The notes: a model not told the origin generated them from the letters alone. Positions 20,310-31,210 are shown, numbered from the stretch's first letter. The stretch: 64,000 bases of DNA from Methanosalsum natronophilum (GCF_024808815.1 NZ_JANUCS010000011.1:1-64000), one strand, 5' to 3'. Made by a program: numbers and translations.

Positions 20310-20930
20310 ATGGATTGTTTTATAGATACTGATTTTAAAAAAGCTATCGAATTCCATGGGCATAGATGTCCAGGCTTAGCTATTGGTTACAGGGTTGCTT
20401 TGATTGCAATAGATTGTTTTCCAGATAAGTCTCAAGATGAAGAGATTGTAGCTATTGTGGAAAATAATTCTTGTTCAATTGATGCTATTCAAGTTATTAA
20501 TGGCTGCACTTTTGGAAAAGGTAATCTTATATTTAATAATCATGGGAAACATGTATACACTTTTTTTGGAAGAGATGAAGATAAAGCTTTTAGAATTTCA
20601 CTAATAAAAGACTTGTCTATATCTAATTCTAGCTCTACATCGAAAAATATTGAATTATTTGAAAAAGTAAGAAATGGGAATGCAACAGAAGAAGAGATAA
20701 AAATACATAATCAAATGAAAGATAAAAAGATATTGGATATTCTAAATTTTGATACTAATGATCTATTTAAGATAGAACAAGTTAATATGAAAATTCCTAA
20801 AAAAGCTAGAATATATCCATCGATTGAATGTGAGGAATGTAAAGAACATGTGATGGAACCTTTGGCAAAAAAAAGCGGCTCAAAAACAGTGTGTATTCCC
20901 TGCTATAACGAAAAAGATGAACAATCTTGA
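20310..20930 (+). CDS. FmdE-family protein
   Basis: A 206-residue protein of the FmdE family, named after a subunit that copurifies with molybdenum formylmethanofuran dehydrogenase. EFHGHRCPGLAIGYR (near 14-28) holds the His/Cys metal site and NGCTFGKGNL (near 69) a second cysteine. A C-terminal treble-clef-like zinc finger has CEEC and CIPC (near 175-198). The role in C1 metabolism is not firmly known. AGGAGG 8 bases before the ATG is the strongest ribosome site seen in this part of the window. A palindrome lies upstream and a transporter gene follows. Confidence 0.85.
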   Translation: MDCFIDTDFKKAIEFHGHRCPGLAIGYRVALIAIDCFPDKSQDEEIVAIVENNSCSIDAIQVINGCTFGKGNLIFNNHGKHVYTFFGRDEDKAFRISLIKDLSISNSSSTSKNIELFEKVRNGNATEEEIKIHNQMKDKKILDILNFDTNDLFKIEQVNMKIPKKARIYPSIECEECKEHVMEPLAKKSGSKTVCIPCYNEKDEQS

Positions 20931-21071
20931 TGACTTTTTGCCGACATAGATACGTTTATTTTTCACTATTTGATTCTATATTTCTAGAATACATTCCCAA
21001 TTTTCAACTGTATATATTCAATATGGTCAAAGACCTATCGAATCGAACTTTTGTCATAATGAGGTGTGAAG

Positions 21072-22031
21072 TTGAATGTTATAGAAAAATTTCAATCATT
21101 ATTCATACTTCTATCTGTGTTCTTAGGTCTAATTATAGGGCAGTATGAATTTTTTAATAACTATGCATCTATCTTTATATTACCCTTTCTTATTATAATG
21201 CTGTTAGGCATCTTCCTCCAAGTACCTCTCAGACAACTGAAAAAAGCGGTGCGTAACTGGAGATTTGCAGGAATATCTGCAAGCATTAATTTCATTTTAA
21301 ATCCTATTTTAGCGTTCTTATTAGGTTTCTTGTTTTTAAGAGAAGAGCCTGCGTTATGGATTGGTTTCATCATGTTAATGGTAACACCATGTACCGATTG
21401 GTATCTCTTATTTACGGGTACTGCTAAAGGTAATCTACCATTATCAACTTCAATATTACCAATGAACCTTATATTGCAACTAATATTGCTTCCAATTTAC
21501 CTATTCATATTTGTAGGAACTATAGCTACGATTGATATATTTTTACTTATAGAAAGCGTTGTTTTAGTACTTTTTTTACCATTTACTATGTCGGTTATTA
21601 TAAAATGGATTATTCCTTGGATAAAAGGAAAAGATTGGCTAGAAATGAAGATTTTTCCAAAACTTGATAAAATACAATTTATTTTTTTGAACTTAGCAAT
21701 AGTAGCAATGTTTGCATCTCAGGGTGAACAATTGCTAGACAACCCATTAATTTTCCTTCAATTATTTATTCCTATTATTTTGTTCTTTGCTACTGTTTTC
21801 ATTATAGCTCAGCTGGTTGGGAAACTAGCTCGATTGTCGTACAAAGACACTGTAAGCTTAAGTATGACAACACTTGCACGAAACTCACCTATTGTTTTAG
21901 CTATTGCTTTGATAGCATTTCCACATGAACCTTTAATTGCATTAGTTTTAGTAATTGGGCCTTTGATAGAATTGCCAATGCTTAGTATTGTATCTAATAT
22001 CTTGCTATGGTCAAAAAATCATTGGTGGTAA
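21072..22031 (+). CDS. bile acid:sodium symporter / ACR3-like transporter
   Basis: A 319-residue membrane protein with about ten helices in the BASS/arsenite-efflux fold. The PCTDWYLLFTGTAKGN segment (near 109) resembles the ACR3 PCT motif, and SMTTLARNSPIVLAIALIAF (near 262) resembles the second crossover helix. The substrate may be arsenite or an organic anion; the ACR3 cysteine is present but sequence alone cannot decide. I prefer TTG 21072, 5 bases after GAGGTG (21061-21066), over the GTG at 21066 that overlaps that site. It is 141 bases after the FmdE-like gene. Confidence 0.75.
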   Translation: MNVIEKFQSLFILLSVFLGLIIGQYEFFNNYASIFILPFLIIMLLGIFLQVPLRQLKKAVRNWRFAGISASINFILNPILAFLLGFLFLREEPALWIGFIMLMVTPCTDWYLLFTGTAKGNLPLSTSILPMNLILQLILLPIYLFIFVGTIATIDIFLLIESVVLVLFLPFTMSVIIKWIIPWIKGKDWLEMKIFPKLDKIQFIFLNLAIVAMFASQGEQLLDNPLIFLQLFIPIILFFATVFIIAQLVGKLARLSYKDTVSLSMTTLARNSPIVLAIALIAFPHEPLIALVLVIGPLIELPMLSIVSNILLWSKNHWW

Positions 22032-22340
22032 AGTATTAGTATAATTGTAGTTTAGAGTATTTTTGTAACAAACCATTTTTAAATATTGGAATAACTGATA
22101 AAAAAGAAAGGCTTAATACTAATAGAAGTTGCTATTATACCTTATGATGAGAACATTTTTTTAGTTGCAAATGGAGTACAATGATGTTGTGATTATTCCT
22201 AATCTTTTCGTCATGAACAAAAATATACTCGTGCGAATTTTTAGCCATTTCTTTATCTTATTCGATTTCTTAGCTAAACTTTTCTCTATTTATTCTTTTG
22301 AGTTATAAGAAGTTACATATATTTATTTTAAGATTTAGTA
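22032..22340. other. 309-base intergenic region between convergent genes
   Basis: Nothing was recognised. It contains no open frame with a ribosome site, only AT-rich sequence with a few T-runs that could end transcripts from either side. Confidence 0.4.
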
Positions 22341-23306
22341 TTATGTACACCATTTAAGTAATTCAGGTTCAGTAAAGGAATGAATCATTTCTTTTATACC
22401 TTCCTCATAAGGAGTTACTTTAAAATTTGGATATCTGGCTTTGAATTTATCAAAGGACATTATATATGGGTAGTTGAACTGGAATAACATTTCACGTGCT
22501 TCTTTAAGTTCTGGTATGAAAGGTGCGAGTGCTGTCTGCAGGAAAAATGGCATGAACCTGACTCTATGCCTTGTTTTGAATTCCTTATTAAACAACTCAA
22601 CTATTTCCTCCATGGTGATAGGGTCACCTACAGGCAAGTGCCATACATCTCCATATGAGCCATCATCAAGGGCGAGTTTTACTAGAGCCCTAGCATTATC
22701 TACTGTATAAGCATATGTGTGTTTAATGCCAGGCTTTGAGATGGACCTTGGACTCTTCTTATCAAGAATTCGGGCCAAGAAATTTATGTAAAACTGACTA
22801 TTTATAGCATGGGGGCCATAAAAATCAGCTGAACGAGCAATAAGTGCATCAATCATACCTGAATTCATAGCCTCGAGTAAAATGTCAGCAGTCTCTTTCC
22901 TTGCTGCGCCTTTTTTACTAGTAGGAAATTGTTTTGTAGTTTCATCAAATGGAACAGGTAATGGCGGGGGGCCGTACATGTAAACATTGTCAAAAAAAAT
23001 AAGTTTACTCTTTTCAGCTTTACATATGCTTATAATATTTCTCATTATATTGGGCCAGTCACGAGCCCAGATCTCACTACTATATGGTAGACCAATACAC
23101 AGGTAAATATGGGAAAAACCATTTATTGCCTTTTTAGCTTCTTCAAAATTCAGCAAATCAGCTTTTATGGTATCTACACAGTGTATTTTTTTAGTACGTT
23201 CGAGAGCCTTAACAGCTATTTTTTGTTTTTTCAGCTCTTTTATGACCGAATCCCCAACAACTCCTGCACCCCCAAGCACTAAATGAACTTGTTCATGTGT
23301 TTGCAT
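22341..23306 (-). CDS. NAD(P)-dependent sugar epimerase/dehydratase family protein
   Basis: A 321-residue extended short-chain dehydrogenase. The N-terminal Rossmann loop is LGGAGVVGDSVI (near 11-22). FDNVYMYGPPP (near 101-111) corresponds to the strand with the catalytic-region tyrosine. KHTYAYTVDNAR and WHLPVGDPITMEE are typical of the substrate half. The canonical YxxxK is not obvious, so it could be an atypical reductase or a nucleotide-sugar enzyme with altered chemistry. It stands alone and faces a long non-coding region. Confidence 0.72.
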   Translation of the reverse strand: MQTHEQVHLVLGGAGVVGDSVIKELKKQKIAVKALERTKKIHCVDTIKADLLNFEEAKKAINGFSHIYLCIGLPYSSEIWARDWPNIMRNIISICKAEKSKLIFFDNVYMYGPPPLPVPFDETTKQFPTSKKGAARKETADILLEAMNSGMIDALIARSADFYGPHAINSQFYINFLARILDKKSPRSISKPGIKHTYAYTVDNARALVKLALDDGSYGDVWHLPVGDPITMEEIVELFNKEFKTRHRVRFMPFFLQTALAPFIPELKEAREMLFQFNYPYIMSFDKFKARYPNFKVTPYEEGIKEMIHSFTEPELLKWCT

Positions 23307-24030
23307 ATATATCGAATATATATTTGGGGGGTATTATTATATAATCTTAATTAAGCCATATCCTACTATATTTGGTTTTATGTATTTGATTAATGATTAT
23401 ATCCTAAGTTACCCATCCCTTAACATCCGCTCGAATTATCTATGTAGGATAGGTGGTCTGCTAAAAGCATTAATGTAACAAATTTTAGTTAACTGCTGGA
23501 GTTAAATGTTACTATATTAGAAATTAAGGTGCAATTCAATTTATATCCAGGGCATTTTGAGGTCAATAAACTGGGCTATTTTAGAATGAAAGTTATTATC
23601 AGTATTCATGCTCATTGAAAGATATAAAACTCTGACCTTAATCATGTAATAAAATGACTTTCAAATAAATTGGTAATCATCTTACTTATTATTGAGCAAA
23701 AGAAATATTTGTAGCAATGCTACAATACGAATAATGTACATGATTCTTAAAGCGATTTGTTGTTAGTGCTCTGTTCATTTGTTTAAAGCACCATTAAACT
23801 TTATGATGCTTGCCTATTCAAATTGTAGGATACAAGTTGTTTATACAAGCACATTTGAAGAAACATTATTAGAGCAGAAAATAAACCACTTCTAGAATCC
23901 GAAATATATTTTACTATTGAAAGTAATTATGGATGCTTAACTAGACCATAATTATAAATATGCGTTTTATTATAATATGTACAAAGCTGAAGCTTGATAT
24001 TGTTTTTATATTCCCTAACTGAGGATTTCA
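23307..24030. other. 724-base non-coding region upstream of argH
   Basis: No gene was seen on either strand. Visible structures are a small hairpin (TGTAGCAATGCTACA, about 23710-23724), and TATA-like strings near 23305-23345 and about 23950-23980 that could serve the epimerase and argH. The region is large for this window and might hold a small RNA or a decayed gene; I found no protein-like trace. Confidence 0.4.
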
Positions 24031-25500
24031 ATGAGTGATATTTTAAGAAGAGGAAGACTTTCAGACGTTCCGGATGAAAAAATTCAGAATTTTTCTTCAT
24101 CAATGAATGACGATAAATGGATATTTAATGCTGATATTCTTGTAGATTTTGCGCATACTGTTATGCTTTTTGAACAAGATATAATATCAAGAAAAGAGTG
24201 TAAACTTATTCTGGGAGGCCTACAAAAAATAAAAAATGAAGGAATTGTAGGTCTAGATTGGAATTATGAAGATATACACATTTCACTGGAATCAAAGTTG
24301 ATTGATCTAGTTGGTGAAGATGTAGGCGGACGTATGCATTCAGGAAGATCTCGAAATGACGAGGTTGCTACTTGTATTAGAATAACTCTTAGAGAACAGT
24401 TAATTGAGCTGATGGAAGAGATTAATAAACTAAGGGTAGCACTATTAGACGTTTCTTTGTCTAATATCGATACTATTTTGCCAGGATACACTCATTTGCA
24501 ACATGCACAACCAACAACATTAGCTCATCATTTCCTTGCACATGCAGGTTCCCTAGAACGAGACTTTGGGCGAGCATTTGATGCATATAAAAGAATTAAT
24601 TTATGTCCATTAGGTGCATCTGCATTTGCTTCAACGGGATTTAACATTGACAGAACTAGAACTCAAGAACTGCTAGGTTTTGATGACATTCTTGAAAATT
24701 CAATGGATGCAGTAAGTTCTCGTGACTTTTTAATAGAAACCGCAGCATTATGTTCGAATATAATGATTAATTTAAGCAAAATGTCTGAAGAGATAGTGCT
24801 TTGGTCAAGTTCAGAGTTTAATTTCATTGAAATTCACGATAAATATGCATCAACGTCATCAATAATGCCTCAAAAGAAAAACCCTGACACAGCAGAACTT
24901 ATTAGGGGGAAGTCAGGTGCAGTTATAGGTAGCTTAATGTCATTAATCACTATATGTAAATCCTTACCTTTAAGCTACAATCGAGACTTGCAAGAAGCAA
25001 CACCAAATATTTGGAGGTGTATGGATACTACTATCACCTCAGTGTCTATTATGGCCGGTATAATCTCGACTTTAAATGTGAACAAAAAAGCAATGGAATC
25101 TGCTAATAGTGTTGGTTTTACTACAGCTACTGAACTGGCGGATACACTAGTTCGTTCTACTGGTATTCCTTTCAGGACAGCACATCAAATAATAGGAACT
25201 ATTTCTAAAAACACTTCAAGTCCAACTTTAGAACAAATTGATGAAGTTGCATATTCAATAACTAATTCTAAAATGAGTGAAAGAGGTTTAACCCAAAAAC
25301 ACGTTCATGATGCATTAGATCCGTTCCATAATATTAATAGACGTGATGTTGTAGGTGGCCCTGCAACAAATGAGACTCTAAGGTCTATAAATTCTCATCG
25401 AGATAGGTTAGGCGTAGATGACCAAAATTTGGAAGCTTGTAATAGTAAGTTAATTAGATGTGTTGATAAGCTAATGAAAGTAGTTGATTCTTATATGTAA
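24031..25500 (+). CDS. argH: argininosuccinate lyase
   Basis: A 489-residue member of the fumarase/aspartase superfamily that splits argininosuccinate to arginine and fumarate. Signatures are MHSGRSRNDEVAT (near 102), TILPGYTHLQHAQPTT (near 149) and the catalytic loop STSSIMPQKKNPDTAE (near 274-289). The length is normal. GAGGATTTCA sits just before the ATG. It heads a same-strand run with gatD, aspS and rpiA, although spacings of 79, 99 and 24 bases do not prove one operon. Confidence 0.95.
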   Translation: MSDILRRGRLSDVPDEKIQNFSSSMNDDKWIFNADILVDFAHTVMLFEQDIISRKECKLILGGLQKIKNEGIVGLDWNYEDIHISLESKLIDLVGEDVGGRMHSGRSRNDEVATCIRITLREQLIELMEEINKLRVALLDVSLSNIDTILPGYTHLQHAQPTTLAHHFLAHAGSLERDFGRAFDAYKRINLCPLGASAFASTGFNIDRTRTQELLGFDDILENSMDAVSSRDFLIETAALCSNIMINLSKMSEEIVLWSSSEFNFIEIHDKYASTSSIMPQKKNPDTAELIRGKSGAVIGSLMSLITICKSLPLSYNRDLQEATPNIWRCMDTTITSVSIMAGIISTLNVNKKAMESANSVGFTTATELADTLVRSTGIPFRTAHQIIGTISKNTSSPTLEQIDEVAYSITNSKMSERGLTQKHVHDALDPFHNINRRDVVGGPATNETLRSINSHRDRLGVDDQNLEACNSKLIRCVDKLMKVVDSYM

Positions 25501-25579
25501 CAATTATCCCTTTGTTATAATAATATCAACCGTGTAGAAGAATAGTAATATTATATTAACATTATTTGTAGGTAATAGT

Positions 25580-26830
25580 ATGGAGTTAGAAACTGGAGAT
25601 AAAATTAGAGTTAAGAAAAATGGCTTTATTTATGAAGGTGTTCTCATGCCAAAGTCAGCAGATCACCTTGTCATAAAAATGGCAAGTGGATATAATGTGG
25701 GCATAAATCCAGAAGATAGTTTAATTGAATTGATAGAAAAGAACTCAATTTCTCCATCGGATTCACCTAAAAAAAAAGATGTCTGTAAAACAAATAAAGA
25801 GTTGCCACAGGTTTCAATTATTTCAACTGGTGGAACTATTTCGAGTAAGATTGATTATAGGACCGGTGCAGTATCATCTCAATTTTCAGCAGATGAAATT
25901 CTTTCTTCAATCCCTGAACTTGAAGATATTGCTTGGTTTTCAGGACGTGTAGTATACAATATTCTTTCAGAGAATATGAAACCAGAATACTGGTCACAAC
26001 TTGCAACAGCTGTCTATGAAGAAATTAAAAAAGGAGCAGATGGAATCATAATAGCTCATGGAACTGACACAATGATGTATACAGCTTCTGCATTATCCTT
26101 CATGATAGAAACACCCGTGCCTATAGTATTTGTAGGCTCACAAAGGAGTGCTGATAGACCAAGTAGCGACAATATAATGAATGTTATCAGTGCTGCTAAA
26201 GTTGCAACTAGTGAAATAGCAGAGGTATGTGTGGTAATGCATGATAGTATTTCAGATGATAAATGTGGGATATACCGGGCTTCATGTGTTCGAAAGATGC
26301 ACACATCAAGAAGAGATGCATTTTTTAACATCAATAATACAAAAATTGGGTATGTTAACTATTCGAATCAAAAAATTGACACTATTTCAGATTACAATAA
26401 GAAAGGCTGCAATGCTCTTAAATTAAACACAGCAATTGATTCAAAGTGTGCACTTCTCAAGTACTATCCTGGAGCTGAACCCAATATATTATCTTACTAC
26501 GTAGATGAAGGGTATCGTGGTATTGTAATTGAAGGTACTGGACTTGGTCATGTTTCAACAGAGTGGGTACCATACATAAAACAAGTTGTTGAGTCAGGTA
26601 TTGTTGTTGTAATAACATCACAGTGCTTGTATGGAAGGGTTTGTGACAGAGTTTATGACACTGGCAGGGACTTGATACAAGCTGGTGCAATTGAAGGTAA
26701 AAACATGTTGCCTGAGGTTGCACTAGTCAAGCTGATGTGTGCATTAGGTCAGTATGATGAAAGAAATAAGGTAATTGAGTTCATGAACACCAACATATCA
26801 GGAGAATTTTCACTAAGAAGTTTGCTTTAA
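25580..26830 (+). CDS. gatD: Glu-tRNA(Gln) amidotransferase subunit D
   Basis: A 416-residue GatD. The N-terminal beta-barrel domain (about 1-70) binds tRNA or the partner subunit. The asparaginase-like domain has ISTGGTISS (near 80), [12 protein letters not shown] (near 156) and [13 protein letters not shown] (near 182), giving the two catalytic Thr, Asp and Lys. With GatE it converts Glu-tRNA(Gln) to Gln-tRNA(Gln), the archaeal route. gatE is not in the window. The adjacent aspS is another tRNA-charging gene. Confidence 0.93.
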   Translation: MELETGDKIRVKKNGFIYEGVLMPKSADHLVIKMASGYNVGINPEDSLIELIEKNSISPSDSPKKKDVCKTNKELPQVSIISTGGTISSKIDYRTGAVSSQFSADEILSSIPELEDIAWFSGRVVYNILSENMKPEYWSQLATAVYEEIKKGADGIIIAHGTDTMMYTASALSFMIETPVPIVFVGSQRSADRPSSDNIMNVISAAKVATSEIAEVCVVMHDSISDDKCGIYRASCVRKMHTSRRDAFFNINNTKIGYVNYSNQKIDTISDYNKKGCNALKLNTAIDSKCALLKYYPGAEPNILSYYVDEGYRGIVIEGTGLGHVSTEWVPYIKQVVESGIVVVITSQCLYGRVCDRVYDTGRDLIQAGAIEGKNMLPEVALVKLMCALGQYDERNKVIEFMNTNISGEFSLRSLL

Positions 26831-26929
26831 AGTACTTTGATTATCACTTGATATATAATATTCATATATGGAAAATAATTTATTGATGAATGTAATCTAG
26901 AGTCTCTTAAGTTTAAATGGAGAATAATC

Positions 26930-28264
26930 ATGTTATCAAATATGCTTAGAACACATTATACCAATCAGATATCACCACAAGAGATTGGTGAAGGTGAACA
27001 AATAAAGGTTGCTGGATGGGTTTATGAGGTTCGTGACCTTGGAGGAATATGTTTTGTTGTTGTCCGTGATCGTGAGGGTAAAGCACAAGTAACTTTAGTT
27101 AAGAAAAAAACAGATTCTGAATTATTTGATTTTTCAAGAAAGTTGATTAGAGAAGCAGTCATTTCAGTTACTGGAACTGTTAAACCATCTGATAAAGCAC
27201 CTAACGGATTCGAAATAATACCATCTGAAATCAATTTGTTAAATAATGCTGATTCTCCTTTACCAATGGATACAACAGGTAAAGTGGAAGCAGAACTTGA
27301 TACACGATTAGATGCTAGGTACATTGATTTGAGAAAACCTAAAACTAACGCTATTTTCAGAATAAGACACGAAGTTCTAAGAAGTGTTCGTGATTTTTTA
27401 ACATGTAATGGTTTCATTGAAACAACTACCCCAAAAGTAGTTGCTACAGCTACAGAAGGAGGTACGTCTTTATTTCCGATAACTTATTTCATGACCGAGG
27501 CTTTTTTGAACCAAAGTCCACAATTGTTCAAACAGATTTTGATGAGTAGTGGAATGGATAATGTTTTTGAAATTGGTCCTATTTTCAGGGCAGAAGAACA
27601 TGATACTCGTCGTCACTTGAATGAAGCTACTTCTATTGACATAGAGTCTAGTTTTAGTGATCATTATGATGTAATGCAGATTTTGGAGGATATGTTAAGT
27701 CAAGTTTACTTAAACGTAAAACAAAACTGTGAAAGTCAGTTAGATGTCCTTGACCTAGATCTTGAAGTTCCTAAAACTCCATTCTTGAAATTAAAGTACG
27801 AAGAAGCTATAAATATTGTTAACTCTGAAAGTGATGAGGAACTAGAATGGGGTGAAGATCTTGGTACTATTGCGGAGAACTTGGTGGGACAGGATGTATT
27901 CGAGCGCACTGGTCAATCACATTATTTTATTATAGACTGGCCGACTGAAATAAAGCCATTTTATGCAATGGGATATGAAGATAATGCTGAGATAAGCAAA
28001 TCATTTGATTTAATGCATCGTAGAATGGAATTGGCTTCAGGTGCACAACGTGTACATGAATATGATATACTCAAAAATAGAATAGAAGCTAAAGGACTAA
28101 ATCCAGACAATTTTGATTTTTATCTTGATGCATTTAGGTATGGTATGCCACCACATTCTGGGTGGGGTGTAGGCTGTGAAAGACTTTTGATGACAATGAC
28201 AGAAGTGGATAACATAAGAGATGTTGTGCTATTCCCAAGGGATAGACGCAGATTATCCCCATAA
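26930..28264 (+). CDS. aspS: aspartyl-tRNA synthetase
   Basis: A 444-residue archaeal/eukaryotic-type class IIb synthetase. The N-terminal OB-fold anticodon-binding domain contains [11 protein letters not shown]. The catalytic core has class II motif 2 ([15 protein letters not shown], near 224) and motif 3 ([15 protein letters not shown], near 408). The residue after GWV is Tyr, whereas discriminating archaeal enzymes usually have Trp and non-discriminating ones His, so specificity cannot be read here. A GGAG lies about 8 bases before the ATG. Confidence 0.94.
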   Translation: MLSNMLRTHYTNQISPQEIGEGEQIKVAGWVYEVRDLGGICFVVVRDREGKAQVTLVKKKTDSELFDFSRKLIREAVISVTGTVKPSDKAPNGFEIIPSEINLLNNADSPLPMDTTGKVEAELDTRLDARYIDLRKPKTNAIFRIRHEVLRSVRDFLTCNGFIETTTPKVVATATEGGTSLFPITYFMTEAFLNQSPQLFKQILMSSGMDNVFEIGPIFRAEEHDTRRHLNEATSIDIESSFSDHYDVMQILEDMLSQVYLNVKQNCESQLDVLDLDLEVPKTPFLKLKYEEAINIVNSESDEELEWGEDLGTIAENLVGQDVFERTGQSHYFIIDWPTEIKPFYAMGYEDNAEISKSFDLMHRRMELASGAQRVHEYDILKNRIEAKGLNPDNFDFYLDAFRYGMPPHSGWGVGCERLLMTMTEVDNIRDVVLFPRDRRRLSP

Positions 28265-28288
28265 TCAATTTTATTTGCACTCGAGTTG

Positions 28289-28993
28289 ATGAGTATGCAG
28301 CAAAATAGAAACATTCAAAGTTGTTCAAGTGAGAAGGAAGCTGTAGGAAAATCTGCTGCTATGGCTGTAAATGATGGGATGGTTATTGGTGTAGGTACAG
28401 GCTCAACTACTGCTTATGCGATTAAAGAAATAGGTAGGAGAGTTGTGGAGGAAGGTCTTGACATAAAAGCAGTACCCACTTCATATCAATCAGAGATGCT
28501 ATCAATAGATTCTGGTGTGCCACTAACAACTCTTGCTGAGAATCCAGTTCTTGACTTAGCTATTGATGGTGCAGACCAAGTTGATGCCAACCTTTTTGCT
28601 ATAAAAGGTGGTGGTGCAGCTCAGACACGTGAAAAAGTCGTTAGCTGTTCAGCAAATCATTTTATTTTACTGGTAGACGAATCTAAATTATCATATACAC
28701 TTGACCACTTTGTTCCACTAGAAATACTGCCATATGCAAGGGGAATTGTTTGTAAACAGATAGAAGAAATGAATGGTAGTCCAGAATTACGTATGGCTAA
28801 TCGTAAAGATGGACCAATTATTAGTGACAATGGTAATTTTATAATAGATGCGTATTTTGGAACTATAGAAGAACCTGAAGTTTTTTCTAAAAAGTTATCT
28901 TTATGTGTAGGTGTTGTAGAACACGGTATATTTTCTAATGTTGACGAAATTTATGTTGGTAAAAAGGATGGAAATGTTGAAATAATTTCTTAA
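28289..28993 (+). CDS. rpiA: ribose-5-phosphate isomerase A
   Basis: A 234-residue RpiA that interconverts ribose 5-phosphate and ribulose 5-phosphate. [10 protein letters not shown] (near 35), [10 protein letters not shown] (near 91) and the catalytic [11 protein letters not shown] loop (near 104) are intact. Several nearby starts are possible (TTG 28286, ATG 28289, ATG 28295); the conserved part begins with [10 protein letters not shown], so all give a plausible protein. It follows aspS by 24 bases and probably shares its transcript. Confidence 0.94.
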   Translation: MSMQQNRNIQSCSSEKEAVGKSAAMAVNDGMVIGVGTGSTTAYAIKEIGRRVVEEGLDIKAVPTSYQSEMLSIDSGVPLTTLAENPVLDLAIDGADQVDANLFAIKGGGAAQTREKVVSCSANHFILLVDESKLSYTLDHFVPLEILPYARGIVCKQIEEMNGSPELRMANRKDGPIISDNGNFIIDAYFGTIEEPEVFSKKLSLCVGVVEHGIFSNVDEIYVGKKDGNVEIIS

Positions 28994-29127
28994 TATTTTA
29001 GCTTCAATGTCGTTTATATCTTGGAGTAGATTAAAAAAGGATATATACCACTAATTACATTAAGGAGTTGAAATCAATTATATCATGTTTGTTTTATGAA
29101 ATAATACTAAATATCTGTTAATTGATA

Positions 29128-29201
29128 GGGCCCGTGGTCTAGCTGGTTATGACATCGCCTTTACACGGCGGGGATCCTGCGTTCGAATCGCAGCGGGCCC
29201 A
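29128..29201 (+). tRNA. tRNA-Val (anticodon UAC)
   Basis: The acceptor stem GGGCCCG pairs with CGGGCCC. The D-arm, anticodon stem TCGCC/GGCGG with loop TTTACAC (anticodon TAC) and TTCGAATC T-loop are all present. The discriminator is A at 29201 and CCA is not encoded. No intron is visible. A T-rich region and a weak hairpin (ATTGTT/AACAAT) follow. Confidence 0.95.
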
Positions 29202-29635
29202 TTGTTCAAAAGCAAACAATTGGTAGACTTTTCACTTTTTTCTCTTTAATTTATTTTTATTTTAATTGGAATTATTAGATGACTGTACAATTTCTCTGTT
29301 CAATACATTGTTTGTTGCAAGAAAATAATCTTCTTCCCTATGTGATGGTTCAAAGATTTGTACATCATGCCTAGCTATGTCACTCTTTTTTTGTGTTAAT
29401 GCTAGTAAAGGATATTTATTATACTTATTTACTTTATTTTTTGAAAAAAGATTGCTTTACAGTCTGACATAGGAATTAATTTTAAGAGAATTCTTTGCTT
29501 TATTAAATACTTGAAGTATTAATGCAAAAAAACAAATTGATTTTATAGAAAGTAAAAAACAGTAAACCATTTATTCTACAATTAACATAATCAAGCGTCA
29601 TAAGTTTAGAGGTATTATATTTTGGAGATTTTGAA
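29202..29635. other. 434-base intergenic region after tRNA-Val
   Basis: No gene was recognised. T-rich stretches just after the tRNA probably end its transcript. The last ~50 bases before the paaK-like ATG carry AGAGGTATTATATTTTGGAG, with a possible TATA and the ribosome site TGGAG. Confidence 0.4.
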
Positions 29636-30937
29636 ATGGTATATTGGCAACAAGAATACGAGACTATGAATCATACTGAACTTCATGAACTGCAATTTAA
29701 GCGACTAAAGCAAACAGTTGCCAATGTTTATGAAAATGTTCCATTTTATAAAAAACAATTTAATGAAGCAAACATTAAACTTGAAAATATTAAGTCATTA
29801 GATGCAATAACCAAGATGCCATTTACAAACAAACATCATATACGTGATAATTATCCATTCAATTTATTTGCAGTGCCTAAGAAAAAGATTGTTAGGATAC
29901 ATTCATCTTCAGGTACTAGTGGAAAGCCAACTGTTGTTGGCTATACTTCAACTGATATTAAAAACTGGTCAAATATAATGGCTAGAAACATGGCTATGAT
30001 TGGTCTCACTGAAGATGATGTATTTCAAAATGCAGTGAATTATGGTCTATTTACTGGAGGTTTAGGTGTCCATTATGGTGTTGAAAACCTTGGGGCAATG
30101 GTAGTTCCTAGTGGTACAGGTAACACTAAGAAACAATTAGAGATGATGTTAGATTATGGCGTGACAGCATTACATTGCACTCCTTCATATGCACTATACC
30201 TAGCAGAGACTGCACAAGAAATGGATATTATCGATAAACTATCACTTAGGATAGGATGTTTTGGAGCTGAACCATGGTCATCTAATACAAGGAAAGATCT
30301 TGAGAATATACTTGACCTTAAGGCATTTGACTCGTATGGTCTTTCTGAAATGTATGGGCCAGGAGTAGCTTTCGAGTGTCAAGAACAAGATGGACTCCAT
30401 ATTTGGGATGATCATTTTTTAGTAGAAGTACTTGATGAAGAAGGTGAACAAGTTGCAGAAGGTGAAAAAGGAGAACTTGTAATAACATCTCTTACTAAAG
30501 AAGCACTTCCATTAATAAGATACAGGACAGGAGATATAACACGATTGCTTGAAAGTGAATGTGCTTGTGGTCGTACAACTACTAGACTCTCAAGAATGCT
30601 TGGTAGGGCTGACGATATGCTTATAGTAAGAGGTATTAATGTATTCCCATCTCAAATTGAGCAAGTTATTGTTCAGATACAAGAAATAACAGACCAGTTC
30701 CAGGTTATTATTGACCGAGGTAGGCATCATCTTGATGAAATACTTGTTCGTGTAGAACTTGATGATGATGCATTTACTGGTGAACTAAAGGATTTGGCTG
30801 CAGTTCGTAAACATGTAGAGAATGAGTTAAAGACTATACTTAATATAAGAACCAATGTTGAATTGGTGGAAAAAGGTACAATACCTAGAACCGGTGGAAA
30901 ATCTCAAAAAGTTATTGATAGGCGAAATGCGCTATAA
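29636..30937 (+). CDS. phenylacetate-CoA ligase family protein (PaaK-like)
   Basis: A 433-residue AMP-forming acyl-CoA ligase of the PaaK group. HSSSGTSGKPTVVGY (near 89-103) is the ATP loop. CFGAEPWS, SYGLSEMYGPG and YRTGDITRL are the adenylation motifs. The C-terminal domain has GRADDMLIVRGINVFPSQIE. It probably activates an aryl acid such as phenylacetate or indoleacetate to its CoA thioester, at the expense of ATP going to AMP. In archaea such ligases are often linked to 2-oxoacid oxidoreductases; one is encoded at 46-48.7 kb. A short unknown gene follows 8 bases later. Confidence 0.87.
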   Translation: MVYWQQEYETMNHTELHELQFKRLKQTVANVYENVPFYKKQFNEANIKLENIKSLDAITKMPFTNKHHIRDNYPFNLFAVPKKKIVRIHSSSGTSGKPTVVGYTSTDIKNWSNIMARNMAMIGLTEDDVFQNAVNYGLFTGGLGVHYGVENLGAMVVPSGTGNTKKQLEMMLDYGVTALHCTPSYALYLAETAQEMDIIDKLSLRIGCFGAEPWSSNTRKDLENILDLKAFDSYGLSEMYGPGVAFECQEQDGLHIWDDHFLVEVLDEEGEQVAEGEKGELVITSLTKEALPLIRYRTGDITRLLESECACGRTTTRLSRMLGRADDMLIVRGINVFPSQIEQVIVQIQEITDQFQVIIDRGRHHLDEILVRVELDDDAFTGELKDLAAVRKHVENELKTILNIRTNVELVEKGTIPRTGGKSQKVIDRRNAL

Positions 30938-30945
30938 AAAAATCA

Positions 30946-31197
30946 ATGAGTCAATTTTGTATGAAAAAAAATAAAGTATACAAAGGGTACATTGAATATT
31001 TTGAAAAAAGTATCAATAATAATGCTGATGGAGATCCTAAAGTATCCCAATCTTTTAAAGAGGATGGTATATGGTACTTATATAGATCATTTGAAGCTTT
31101 TGAAAGTGAAATGAACTATAAGGAGAAAGGAACAAACTCCATACCTCGAAAAAAGCTTGTTGTAGATCATTGGAAAAAATATCCAAATATTGGATAA
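30946..31197 (+). CDS. small protein of unknown function, 83 aa
   Basis: An 83-residue, lysine- and aromatic-rich protein with no membrane segment. It is not recognised. It begins 8 bases after the PaaK-like gene, so it may be translated from the same message. Its stop codon lies within a hairpin that probably ends that message. Clustered charged/aromatic pattern (VYKGYIEYFEKS, DGIWYLYRSFEAFESEM) suggests a folded alpha/beta domain, not a random frame. It could be an accessory to the ligase; there is no direct evidence. Confidence 0.5.
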   Translation: MSQFCMKKNKVYKGYIEYFEKSINNNADGDPKVSQSFKEDGIWYLYRSFEAFESEMNYKEKGTNSIPRKKLVVDHWKKYPNIG

Positions 31198-31210
31198 AGC
31201 TTTTTTATCC
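31192..31210 (+). terminator. hairpin overlapping the 83-aa gene's stop
   Basis: GGATAAA, loop GCTTT and TTTATCC form a 7-bp stem next to a T-run; A/T-rich DNA follows. It probably terminates the PaaK-like transcript ahead of the marker-8 gene. Confidence 0.5.

Noticed and set aside
20927-21148. 73-codon frame overlapping the FmdE and transporter genes
   Set aside because: It overlaps the transporter gene and contains no recognisable motif; composition looks random.
23560-23620. Possible second copy of the 54-kb inverted repeat (CAGGGCATTTT...)
   Set aside because: Only the first six to eight bases match and no complementary arm follows.
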